From the NCBI GenBank assembly GCA_036924285.1, contig JAYKYS010000015.1, positions 1,736,001 to 1,800,000 on the forward strand: a stretch of DNA of 64,000 nt, given 5' to 3'. Below the pieces are notes generated by a model. That model made no database searches. It was not told where the DNA came from and was given only the letters and a program-made list of their open reading frames with translations. A program made the position numbers and the translations under genes. Positions 48,893 through 59,559 of the stretch are shown piece after piece (positions within the stretch are counted from its first letter, which is position 1; every line of letters begins with the position of its first letter). The stretch is from Asterella californica. Its lineage: Eukaryota; Streptophyta; Marchantiopsida; Marchantiales; Aytoniaceae.

Positions 48893-49035
48893 AAAAAGAA
48901 GAAGCGGCCATAAACTAGAAAGTCTAGCCCAATTAGAAAAATCATTAAAAGTTGCTAAAATAATTGAATTTCTAAGAGCTTTATTAAGTAAAGGAGACTC
49001 TATACAATTTCTAAGTAGAATTATCTTCTAAAGTA
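48893..49035 (-). pseudogene. ndhK: Plastid ndhK fragment in nuclear DNA
   Basis: Minus-strand translation gives [12 protein letters not shown], then [17 protein letters not shown], the conserved start of plastid NdhK (NAD(P)H dehydrogenase subunit K). It ends just before the GTSCCFIEF segment expected next, at an insertion boundary near 48893. Together with the ndhC end beside it, this marks a plastid-derived insertion (NUPT). It is not expressed as a functional gene. Confidence 0.8.
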
Positions 49036-49060
49036 TTTTCACAAGTAAAACATTTGAAAT

Positions 49061-49160
49061 TTAAGACCATTCTAATGCTCCTTTCCGCCATGCATATACT
49101 AAACCGAGAATCAAAATCAAAATAAAGACTAAAGCTTCAATAAAAGATGATATACCAAAA
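49061..49160 (-). pseudogene. ndhC: Plastid ndhC 3' end in nuclear DNA
   Basis: The minus strand translates to [20 protein letters not shown] and then KGALEWS-stop, the exact C-terminal pattern of plastid NdhC. The order ndhC then ndhK on one strand is the plastid operon order, so the two pieces came in together. Homology stops near 49160. Confidence 0.88.
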
Positions 49161-49385
49161 TTATAAAAACTGCTATCTTCCAGAACACGTTACAGGGATC
49201 TATCATATCACTTTTAACTCGTCAGCAAGAAAACTCCCTTCCTTTGGAAAAGCGATGTGATCAGAAGAAAAACATAGGAAAAATAAACAAGTCCCAAAAA
49301 GAAAGGGCTTATCAGGATCTGGCATATTGTACTTTGAGGAGCTCTTCTCCTTACATTATTACAGTACAGGACGGAAGAGTCCAGC

Positions 49386-50363
49386 ATACAGCATTAATTT
49401 ATGGGTAGGTTTAATGTATCAATGTCGTGAATGGTCTATTTAGTGATATGATTCGGTCTTATAGAAGTGTGTACTTGCACGTTAGCTTGATGGTGTTACC
49501 GAGGAATGCATACTTTTGAACTTTCGTTGATAGTTAATACTTATCATAAGTTTCGGTTTTCTAAAATATGTTTTACTTAATTTATATATTATTTTCTAGA
49601 AAAATAATACTTTTCCATCTCTTGCCGTTCGAATGATAGAGTAAATCTACTTTCTCAGTATACACATGCTCAACCACCTTCTGGAAACTTCTGCTCCTAT
49701 TTGTTAACGAAAAAGTTGTAATTATTATGTAGAAATTCTATATCAAGTTCTTCTGAAAATTAAAATTTGGAAGTGTTAAATGTTAACTATACTGAGAACA
49801 GCAAATCCCACAAGTGAAGTCCATAGCAAATAGCCACGCACCTATAACTGTATCAATAAAAACTTAAGTTTATTACCCATCCCGAAGATGGTAGATTAGC
49901 TTCATATGCTTCCTCTCGTCTTACGAGGTCGAAGAAGGATGATGCTGCTCGAGTCTCGAGATCTTCCTTCTCGACCTAAGCAGCTGCCTAGACGCCAAAT
50001 GGCTCGTCCAGGTGACTCGTCAGGCCACACATTGATATATGCAGCTGCGCCATCTGGTGCCTACAAGTGCAATGCATGCAGGGCCTGACACGTGTCGGGG
50101 CTCCACTCCGACTGAGGCTCGAGGGATAGCGCAGCAGGACGATCTTTGAAACTGCGAACGCATAGCGAGCGAGTGTGACCTCTAGTTTGGTTCGATCGAC
50201 GGAGAAGTTGTGAAGCCGAAACTGTGGATTGCGGAGGAAGCTTGGAATTTGTGATATTTGCTCAGAGGGGAAGTCGAGGGGGTATTTTCAGGTCTACGAT
50301 AGGCAGAGTGGGTTTTGGCAAATTAGCGCGAGGTTTCGGTCGCTCGCTCTCTCTACCTCTCGC
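49386..50363. other. Upstream region of the membrane protein gene
   Basis: AT-rich up to about 49900, then GC-richer. The 49.9-50.36 kb part probably holds the promoter and 5' UTR of the next gene. No separate gene is recognised. Confidence 0.4.
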
Positions 50364-52304
50364 ATGGCTGGGCTCGGACTCTGTTGCAGTCTTCAGGGCT
50401 TGTCGAAACATACTTTCTTCTCGAATGCCGGTACGTGAATTGTACTATCATGATGCGAGAAAAGATTGACAGTTCTCTGGATTTTGCTCTTCCCGGAGAA
50501 TGCAGCCCGGAAGAAAGTCTTACGGTTCCAGAAAGTTGTTTGACTCCGGTATATTCCTGGCCGTTTCTTTGTGTATGATGTATCGCTGCCATCACATTGT
50601 TTTGGAAAGAGAGGATGCGACAGTGTATATGTCGCAGATGATGCACCAAACAGGTCAGAGTTTGCCTAAGTTTAATCTGTATAGACTTAAAAACGATTGA
50701 TTAACGTCATTAGAGCGAGGAGAAAGTTGAGAGTAGACTTTGATTCTCTGCTGGGTTGATCAAAACATACTATCGACGATAAAAGCTCGAGTGAGTACTT
50801 CCTCGCTAATTCTCAACGAAGTACTACTGAAGTTCTCCCACGGTATATTTCTCGTTCACCAGGGTGGAACGTTTTGAGAGCACATTACTGAGGTTGTTCC
50901 ACGCTGCCAACACACTTATGTTTGGAGTAACAAGAAACTGAAATAGTGGACGATATAGGTTCCATAACATTCAGTGGGAAATAACTTCACCTCGTAAGTA
51001 CGTGGAGTGTCTGACTGTCATGAGTTCCATATGCAGTGGGGACTACCGTAACTAGTTCAAACTATGTTTGACAGAAGTTACACCACACGATGAAATCTTG
51101 CAACCACTTAGGTTTGTCATTGCAGGTTGCTAAGCCGCAGAATCATAGAAGTAACATGCATATCGTACAAGAATGCAGGGAGTACATTGGTCTGGGCATG
51201 GGGACTACCGTAGCTAGTTCAAACTATGTTTGACAGAAGTTACACCACACGATGAAGTCTTGCAACCACTTAGGTTTGTCGTTGCAGGTTGCCAAGCCGC
51301 AGAATCATAGAAGTGACATGCATATCGTACACGAACGCAGGGAGTACATTAGTCTGAGCACTAAATGTGATGCTGCATGAATCGCATTGTTTGCAGGAGG
51401 AATAGCAGCGAGGAATCTTCAGTTTCAGTCAGGTCATGTATTCCTCAGGAGACATGTGTACTCCGATTGTGGAGAAACAACGTTTGGTCATCATGCAATC
51501 GAGAGGAATGGGCTGGGTCTAATGATTCGATCAGCCGAGTCAGCCGAGAAGACCAACAACAACGGTCCTACTGAGGACAAGAGAGCAACGAGAGCGAGAG
51601 ATAAAGTGGCAAGGAGGACGGCTAATCTTCGTGGCAAGATCAGCGAGTTCCTGGAGCACAAGTCCGGCTACAGCTGGCTCCTGGGTCCCATGGTGTCCAC
51701 AGCGATGCTCGTCATTCCAGCCTTAGGCATGAGCTTGGCCGACATCTTCCAGCGCAACTATCTAGCGGGGCTTGTTGCCACTTTCGGCCTGGACATTCTG
51801 TTCGTCATCTCTACGGATCTTTTCTTAGTGCTGACCAACAAGCTCGGCCACCATAATCAAGTTCCAGGTGGTCCAGCTCCTTGGATTGGTCCGTGGGAGT
51901 TCACAGGCTATCCGGAGGGGTTCCCGAAAGTACTGAATTATGTTTCTTATGCGTCTGTAGGAGTCGCAGCTCTGGCCACGTTTACATCCCTATTTACAGG
52001 GAAACCGTTAGCGGCTGTGGCGGTCTTTGCACCCTACCTTGCACTGATTTTTGTCCAGGTCGCATACGAGAGACTAATGACGAGTGAGAAGTCCCCCGTC
52101 AGTCCCCTGGTTCCCATCGCTTACACTGTGTACAGATTCAGGCAGCTGACCAGAGGACTGCTCCTCTTGCCTAGCCTCAACGGAGGAGACATGCTGGCCA
52201 GATTCCTGCACATCTCGAGCAGTTTGTGGGCTCTGTACCTCGCCATGTACTTGACTCAGCTCCCGTGGCTTTACTCCACTTGGAACTCCAACCGTGCTAC
52301 ATGA
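50364..52304 (+). CDS. Predicted plastid multi-pass membrane protein, plant-specific family
   Basis: Two exons, 50364-50430 and 51397-52304, join in phase (GCCG | GAGGA) to give 324 aa. The start ATG opens MAGLGLCCSLQGLSKHTFF, a Ser/Leu-rich, acid-poor stretch typical of a plastid transit peptide, extended by ARNLQFQSGHVFLRRHVYS. A charged linker (RATRARDKVARRTANLRGK) follows. About five hydrophobic segments come next: around STAMLVIPALGMSLADIF, AGLVATFGLDILFVIS, YASVGVAALATFTSLF, LAAVAVFAPYLALIF and SSLWALYLAMYLTQLPWLY. A conserved-looking loop has GPAPWIGPWEFTGYPEGFP. I recall uncharacterised land-plant proteins of this type but cannot name the function. An in-frame non-ATG extension upstream is not needed. 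Confidence 0.8.
51037..51356 (+). repeat. 162-bp tandem duplication in the intron
   Basis: The block starting GGGGACTACCGTAACTAGTT at about 51038 recurs at about 51200 with few changes and ends near the 3' part of the intron of the membrane protein gene. It also repeats a TTGCAGG motif that could act as an alternative acceptor (about 51119-51126 and 51281-51290). Confidence 0.85.
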
Positions 52305-54060
52305 TTTTTGGATGTTCGCTCTTGCTCATTTTTTGTTCTCACAAAGACCCGCTGCAAGTAGTCAGCGTTTGTAAGATACTGCAACTTTTAGAGAATGTCG
52401 GGAAAAAGTAAGCTCGCTGGTGATCATGTTGATTGACATAGTTCATATTATTTGGTTGATGGTCATGGTCCGGAGCTTTCAATGAGATCGAGAAAACATC
52501 AATGACCTTAAAGAGCAGCCATTGTCTCCTGGCGCCCCTCCAACCTCTTCCGCTCGTAGAACTTACAATGGTCTGTGATCTTTGTGGTAGAGGGTACGTA
52601 TTTGTTTGGTCTTCCGCATCTTATCGGTTATGTTGACATTCTCGCAGGTTGTCCATATCCATGAGCTTCACACTAGTATCTGGTATCTGTCGCTTCAGTA
52701 TAATTGTGTGTTACCTTAGCCGTTGTGCCAGCCATGCTAGAATCTAAAAAAGGAGAGATGCGTGAGCTTTTTCAGAAAACGAAATACTGGACAGCAAGTT
52801 GAATAAATTTCTTGTCAGAGAATGACATGTCGGGGCCTCGGCTTTGAACTGACTCGAGATTGTCGACCGTTTACTGGGTGTGCCAAATTCATACATTTGA
52901 TGTTGTCTGCCAACATCGGATCAAGTTCAAGAAGATGAAGGGGAACATCTACTAAATGCTGATAACGAAGGCACAGTGGAGACGTCAGTTGATTTGATAA
53001 ATTGGACGAGAAAGGGAAAGTAGATATATATTCACTGGATGTATGTGTATAAATGTATATATTGTACATATAATATATATATTCACTTTTTTCGTCTGTC
53101 GATGGAAGAGGGCTGCAAGCTCAATTTATTGTTTAACTTCTCCAACGAGAAGGGTTAGGTACTAAATTAAATTTTTTTATTATAGTCAGACAAAAGACTT
53201 GGCTTAGCTATGGATTTCACTTATGGTCTTGTCACCCCACAATGGTTGGACCATGCATATTATTCACTATTTTACCTCAGCGCTGGAAGCCATTTAGGGT
53301 TCGTGCATTTTGTGCTCAGATATAGTTTCTGCTGAGAGGGGAGAATGCGAATGAAAGAGATATAGTTATGAAAGAAAATGGTCTTATTTCCATCATAGCA
53401 TCTCAAAAAGTTGATAGCCAAGAGTAAAGTAACGTTGTTTATGTTTTTGGACGGAGATCGATGCTTGGATGTTACATACTTAGTCAGCCTGCTTATTTAT
53501 TCACCAGGCTGCTTACATAAGTCTTCGCTGCAACACAGCGTAAATATATGTTTTTTGGCTTCCTCTTGATCGCTTCTGTGAATAAATTTTTTGTTTCTGG
53601 TTTTTTCTTTTTGGTTTCACATCATATACGATTTCAGAGATCACTTTTTTTTCTCTCCCTGGGAACAAAGCCTCAAGCACATTTTCTTCTTCTTCCTTCG
53701 TTCATTTCTCCTTCTTTTTCCATATACATTTTTTATTTACACTGACCAGGCAAAAGAGATGACCAGGCTGCAACACTTCTCTCTTTTTTCCTTGGAGATG
53801 TCGATCAAGTTTTTTGTAACATTGTATAACTTTAACTTACGTTTTTTTATTGTTTTACGTTTTAGCGTTCATTCATACCAGTCGAGACAGAAAGCGTTAT
53901 AACATTTTCGCTTCTTTCATTCCATGGGGTTATCTCTTTATTTCCAATGTCGAAACCATGGGTACTTATAGATATTTCCACAAAAACTATAGCTACGTGG
54001 AGAGAGCGAGCAAATTACATTATATAACTGTACAGGTCTCATAGACTTCCATTCCAACAC
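52305..54060. other. 3' UTR, AT-rich and pyrimidine-rich intergenic sequence
   Basis: Contains a fragment of the fold-back-like family near 53145-53230 (AGAAGGGTTAGGTACTAAATT). A pyrimidine-rich low-complexity stretch at 53580-53740 produces spurious Phe/Leu-rich frames. No gene is recognised. Confidence 0.5.
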
Positions 54061-54064
54061 TACA

Positions 54065-54265
54065 GAAGAGGAGCGAAGGAAGTAACAGATTTTAACGCAC
54101 GAGGGTTTCGGAAGTAAGAACTCCGAACAGTAACCAAAGATAAGGCTTCCTCTGCTGCTACAAGGACAGAAGAGGAGCCAAGCAAGTAACAAATATTTAC
54201 ACACGAGTAGTTCGGAAGTAGGAAGTCCGAACACTAACCACAGAAGGTTTCCTCTGCTGCTGCAC
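54065..54265. repeat. About 105-bp imperfect tandem repeat
   Basis: The block from AGAAGAGGAGC through GTAACA, TTCGGAAGTA and TTCCTCTGCTGCT occurs at about 54065-54155 and again at about 54167-54262. It lies just beyond the C-terminal end of HUH copy C. Confidence 0.7.
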
Positions 54266-54444
54266 ACAACTGCAACGCATTGTCCACGTCGTCCGGTACT
54301 CTGGAACCCCAACAATGTACGGCAAGTTGGGTTCGAAAAGTGGAGCACGTAGCATCAAGCTGGGACAAAGATCGCTCTCTCCGCTCCGTAGCCACAACTA
54401 CAACTCTGTCCTCGAAGACCGCTCTCCCTGCTCCGTGACCACAA

Positions 54445-55501
54445 TTACAGCTTGACAGCTCCCTCGTACTCCGCTTGTCGGTCTGCAATATGAGCATTAC
54501 CCCTAGTTAGGCAGAAAGAAAAGATAAGGACTGAAAGCAAGAAAGAAGACGGCAGAGTACCTTCCATCGCTCGCTGGACCGTGGTATCTCGAAGCAAAGC
54601 GCTGCACAGATGAATGAATACAGGAAAGACATCAACCACTTCGAAGATTGGACACGGATGAGCAGGCGAGGAAGGCAGATCCATCGACCGCTCCTCCTCC
54701 TCAGGAGTGAGGCTGGTAAAATAGCGGCGGCGGTCATCACGCTTCGAGAAGAAAATAGTGTCGATATCTGCCATGCTGATCGTTTCGGGATGGACAATAG
54801 ATTTCCAAAGTGCCTCGCTCCTTGCTCGTTGAATACCTTTGCCCATCAACCATTTGCAAGAAGGAGCATACTTTCCACAACGCACCATGGATCACAAACA
54901 AGTGCGGAGGGTACTGTCCAGAGGATGCCTGCATCTATACTTATTAAATTACAAAGCACGCTGTAGAATATTGTTAGAGTTCAATTCGACCCTGTTTTTC
55001 GTATCAGCGGTCCCTAAAAGACTGAACAACTCTTCCTCATCAACAAGCATACCATCAGATATATTCTTCATGCAGCACTTGTGATGTACCTCAGATTTGT
55101 CTTTCATACAGTAGTCTATCATACCTACGAAAGTATGAAGGCCCCTGTTGTTAAGCCTCTTGACGCAAACCTCCCCTCCAAGCGGTCTATCAGCGCCCTT
55201 CCAACCCAAGACTATTAGGAGCCTGTTTTTTATATCGATAGGACTCGTAGCCTGCAAGCACAAAACTCCTTGGATGTGCAGATGGAATAAAGCTCCCCCC
55301 TCTTTCCACCGAGATCAGACCACTATCACAATGTTGCTGCAAAAAAGCACACAAAGATCCCCAGCAAGAAAGGTTCAAATCTGCACCAGTTTGAGCGACA
55401 ATGACAGAAACCTCAAGAGTTTTTAGAGGTTGTCCTCTTCTGGAGCGAGGAACCGGAGGATTGCTCGCACGTCTCGCGCGTGTGGCTTGTCTCATTTGCA
55501 T
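54445..55501 (-). pseudogene. HUH (Rep-like, replitron-like) endonuclease, copy C, broken
   Basis: The minus-strand frame from 55501 contains LEVSVIVAQTGADLNLSCW and ERGG. A run of six G near 55294 (one too many relative to copies A and B) then shifts the frame. The next frame (55263-54949) continues with LGWKGADRPLGGEVCVKRL, MIDYCMKDKSE (catalytic Tyr and Lys) and CCMKNI, then TADTKNRVEL. TAA replaces the expected Gln after LQRAL, and a TGA follows 24 codons later. A frame from 54888 gives RCGKYAPSCKWL, SEALWKSIVHPE and IDTIFFSKRDDRRRYFTS. The HLHIQG HUH motif is intact but in the shifted frame. With one G fewer and two stops fewer it would read through, so this copy is the least decayed. 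Confidence 0.78.
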
Positions 55502-55709
55502 CGGATGGAAAGGAGAAGTGTTTACAGCCTACTCTATAAATCCTTGTGTTGATTGTCTGACACACACAGTCCAAAATGTTCTTCCTGTACACAGAAATAA
55601 CAACAGGCTTCAAAAAGGTCTCATCGTCCTCGTGTCTAAGAAATTTTGGGTAGCTAAAAACACTAGACCTGCTGTCTTTCAGAATGAGCCAAGAACCTTC
55701 GGTTTGCAC

Positions 55710-56192
55710 CTAAAGAAAAGGACCAATTATGCACTGAAAGCACTGACTGGAGCCGGAGAAAGCATACGAGATTTTGACGTAATCCAAACCTGGGAGAAGG
55801 AATTTTGGGGGCTTTAAACAAAAACGGAAATCGATGTATATGTAGCTTCTAGTAAGGTACAGATCTGTCTCGGAGAAAGACAGATAACGGGAAGGTAGCA
55901 AAGGATGTGGGGGAGAAGACGTAGGAGGAGCGAACTGCAACAGTCGACACTTAAACCCTTGGATACCATGAAGGCAATATGTTTCGATAGACTGTAAGGA
56001 ACGAGGTAGGAGCGAAGGAGAAACCGAGGACTGCAGAGAAGAGGATGTAGGACCCTCAGGAGACAGATGAGGAGGCTCAGGGGTAGCATGTACTAACAGA
56101 GGACTGCGTGGAGCGTCATCAAGACTATGACATTCATCATCATCGGAAAGTGTCAGAACATCGTCTGCATTTACTTCACATTCAGTAGACAT
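55710..56192 (-). pseudogene. N-terminal module of HUH element, copy C
   Basis: An open frame of 160 aa from ATG 56192. It starts with an acidic, Ser/Pro-rich stretch (MSTECEVNADDVLTLSDDDE) and has a conserved end with LTRSYIYID, PPKFLL, LDYVKI and CIIGPFL. The end aligns with copies A and B. It stops about 210 bp before the Rep frame, so an intron or a second protein is possible. I do not recognise the domain; an acidic start followed by a short conserved block may be a partner or DNA-contact region. Confidence 0.6.
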
Positions 56193-56979
56193 TGCAAAGA
56201 CATTGGAAAGTTGTAGAGATATACCTCAGAGTAGGTCTTGTGCGAACTAAAATAGAGGAGACAAGCATGCATCGAAGGAGGCAGAGGATAGACATGTGGT
56301 CGCGGAAGCAGATGCCTCCATCAGTCCCCATGCCGCCAGCGCGACGTCGTCTGGAGACCGCCACGACGCTGACCGCTCGCAAAAAAGGTGACGACCAGGA
56401 AGTGTAGAACGACAGTCGGACAGAAGCGAGCGAGGCGTGAAGACGTGACGACAACTCTCATTCGGAAGCAGTCCCGACGTCGAACAAGGTCGGACAGAAG
56501 CGAGCAAGGCGTGAAAACGTGACAAATCAAAAAATGCAAATCATAAAAACCTGCCTTCGATGGCGGGAGAAGAAGAAAACAGTACCACTGACATGAAACG
56601 GAGCGAACGATCGACGAGAAATCGAAAGAAAAGACGGGATATCACCGACAACAAAAACAAAAAAGCACTACAAGAGCTCTCCGGCGCATTATCGTGAGCC
56701 AACACTTCTTTCCAGAAAGAAGTGGTGGCTCACGACTGTCATCCCGACGACTCCCGTCGAAGAAGCGGCGGCAAGCTATAGCCAATCGATGACAATCGGC
56801 GATTCCCACTCTCATCCCGATGGCAACCAAAATGACAAAGCAAAAACAAGCAACTCCCGTCAAGTTGTGTCCGACGCGGTCGCACGTCTTGACAGTCGAA
56901 GAATCAACGAGCGGTCCCACCTGCAGAAATGAAACAGAAAGCACGCAAGCTGCAGAGAGAAACATAACGCAGCGATGCG

Positions 56980-57600
56980 TCATGCCAAAAGCGAGTCCAC
57001 CAAAGAGGCCGTAGCGGAGCCATGCCTCCAACCTCGAACCGTGCGATGGAATAAGCGTCAGAAAGCACGCAGGCTGCAGAAAAAAACATTACGCAAGAAA
57101 TTGGCTAGACGTAAACAAGCGGTGCTCAAGTGCCGTGAGAAAAAAGGCTAGGCGTAAAGAAGCGGCAGCGATGCGTGATGCCAAAACCGAGTCCACCAAA
57201 GAGGCCGTAGCGGAGCTATGCCTCCAAGCTCGAAGCGCGCGATGGAGTTACGACCTCCAGCAACAGAACTGCTGCTAAACGTTAGCGGTTGCTTTGAAGA
57301 TTCGGCTTGGAAAAAACCACGCAGCCTGCAGAGAACGAAGAACGAAGAGAACGCAACGAGGACGAGAACCGGACGGGATGCTAGCAGGAAATAAGGAAGG
57401 CAACGAGAAGAGACGAGAGAAATTTAGCTAGGCATAAACAAGCGGCACCGAACAGCCACGAAAAAAGACGGTAGGCGTAAAGAAGCGGCAGCGATGCGCG
57501 ATGGCAAAAACGACTCCACCAAACAGGCAGCGGCGGTGTAGGCATAGACGGTAGGCATAAAGAAGCTGCAGGGCGCGTGATGGAGTTACTGCCTCCACCG
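56980..57600. repeat. Dispersed repeat units upstream of HUH copy C
   Basis: A unit with GCAGCGATGCGTGATGCCAA, GAGTCCACCAAA and AGGCCGTAGCGGAG recurs at about 56970, 57167 and 57488. A TAGGCGTAAAGAAGCGGC motif recurs at about 57150, 57473 and in variants near 57105, 57430 and 57555. They look like the subterminal repeats of a mobile element. Confidence 0.7.
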
Positions 57601-57699
57601 AGAAAAAAGGTGATTCGAATGACCTGAAAGAGGCACCGTAACGTTAGCGGAATTTTTCTAGGTTCGGCTATACATGCGCGCACCAACCCCAGCTTTTCT

Positions 57700-59559
57700 A
57701 ACGCCTCCTTCTTGCACGTTCCGCGTTTGGGACGCCTATATACTTAGTATGAACCTGCTTTATCTTCGTATGCATTTTGTTAGAATCATTTTTATATTCT
57801 TTATAAACTTCTTTGTGAATGAAGAAACTATGTTTTTTTGCGTCCTCAGCTATTGCATAGACAATGTTAAATGAGGCCGCAACTCTAACATAAAATCTCT
57901 AACCTTCACGAGGAATAGTCCTTTTTCTTCAAGCATTTTTTGTTTTTGTTTGGTTTTGGTTTTTCTTGGAACTGTTTTCTCCATGGAACTTTGCTTTATA
58001 TGGATTACACCACCTTCTATAGTACTATAGTATAGTACACAAGTACCTAGGTCATCCATGATAAGTACCCAGGTCATCCATGATAACCAGGAGGTCGAGA
58101 CTTTTTTCTTTTATATCCGACACTGGCTCTCACAAGCCAAACTCCAGTCACTGGTGGGAGTTGAACCGACTTTTTTTTCTTCTTCATAATATATGTGACC
58201 GCGACTCTAACATAAAATCTCTTATCTTCATGATGAATAGTCTTTTTCCTTCAAACATTATAATACTATATTCAAAATCACAATGTATGATGTGACTTCA
58301 TCTAACTTCTAATTTACATATTGTAATAACATTCTTAAACCCTTGTTTAATATATCCCTAGGATCTGTGTTGAGTTCAGACTTTCATATTTCGTATTCTT
58401 TATTTTGAATTACATAAAATATTTTTAATTCTTCGTATTTTTATGACTTTTTAGGTTTCAAAAATCACATCATTAGATTTGAAGCATCTTTTGTTTACTG
58501 AAATTATATGACAATCTAAATTAAAATATAGTTCGATGTATTGAAATCTTCCATTAAATTAAACTTCAATCTTTCTTTAAACTAATATATGATAATTAGA
58601 AAAGTAAAAATAATCCGTCATATTGTTTGAATGCTCATGATCCAGAACTACATCTCATGGAAGTCTAAGCACAAAGAAAAGGTTAGATAAACTTTACGTC
58701 AATGTTGAAGAAATTTTATTTGTGTTACTTCTCAAGTAAAACAAGTTGCACATTGTCCTTTTCACGAAGGTATGATAACTAAACTGGCTAATTATTTGAA
58801 TGTTGAGGCAAAAGTCTAGTACACTATTCTAATAAGTTTCGACTCTCGCTAAAGTAAAAGGTTCTATTATAATTAACGAATTTTATTATGGTATAATTTG
58901 TATATTATTAAAGGTAAACTAAATTCAGTCGTATACATCTTTCATGTTACTAAAATTGAACTAAAATTATATTTAAAATTTTAAAAATCCTTTTCTTTCA
59001 GACATTCTCACAGTTCATCCATTACATAAACTTTCAGAAATCTTCTTCCTCCGTCCCCCAAACCAACTGTCGATCTTCGCAAGTCCCATGAAGTCGAGAA
59101 TGTCTACCTCGGTCCCTTACCGACTGGGGGCAGGTAACGACTGTGGTAAGTCAGTAACTACGTCTCAGGTGGTCAAAATGGTAGTACGCAGTATACTTGA
59201 AGGTGCTTGTAATTGTGGGTCACCAGGATCGAGTTGACGGGTGCAGTCTTCACGGATGACTGTGTAGCAATAATTTTGAAAGAGAATCAGTGAATCTGTC
59301 TTACGCAGGCACATGTGCTTCGGCGAGACGTGGTGCAGCATCTGATGTAACCATGGCTTTTAAGAAATTTATCCTCTCAGTAACCTCAATAGAGACCTCG
59401 ATGTACGAGCCCGCAAAGACAATGAGAACGTCTGAAAAGCTTCACCTTCTCTATCGTTGTGGTGAGCAGCAGCTCCTGAACTTCAGCTGGGATATTCTAA
59501 AGCAGTGCTCCCTGTAGTGAGAATAGCGGGTTGAAGCTTGAACTAGCTCTGAAGCAACA
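57700..59559. other. AT-rich intergenic, no gene recognised
   Basis: Low-complexity A/T sequence with a short duplicated piece (TACCTAGGTCATCCATGATA and TACCCAGGTCATCCATGATA at about 58044-58085). No domain-bearing open frame is seen. Confidence 0.5.

Noticed and set aside
53548..53902. Phe-rich frames resembling membrane proteins
   Set aside because: They come from a T- and C-rich low-complexity stretch.
55401..55817. 138-aa plus-strand frame
   Set aside because: It lies opposite HUH copy C, whose minus-strand reading is supported by homology to two other copies.
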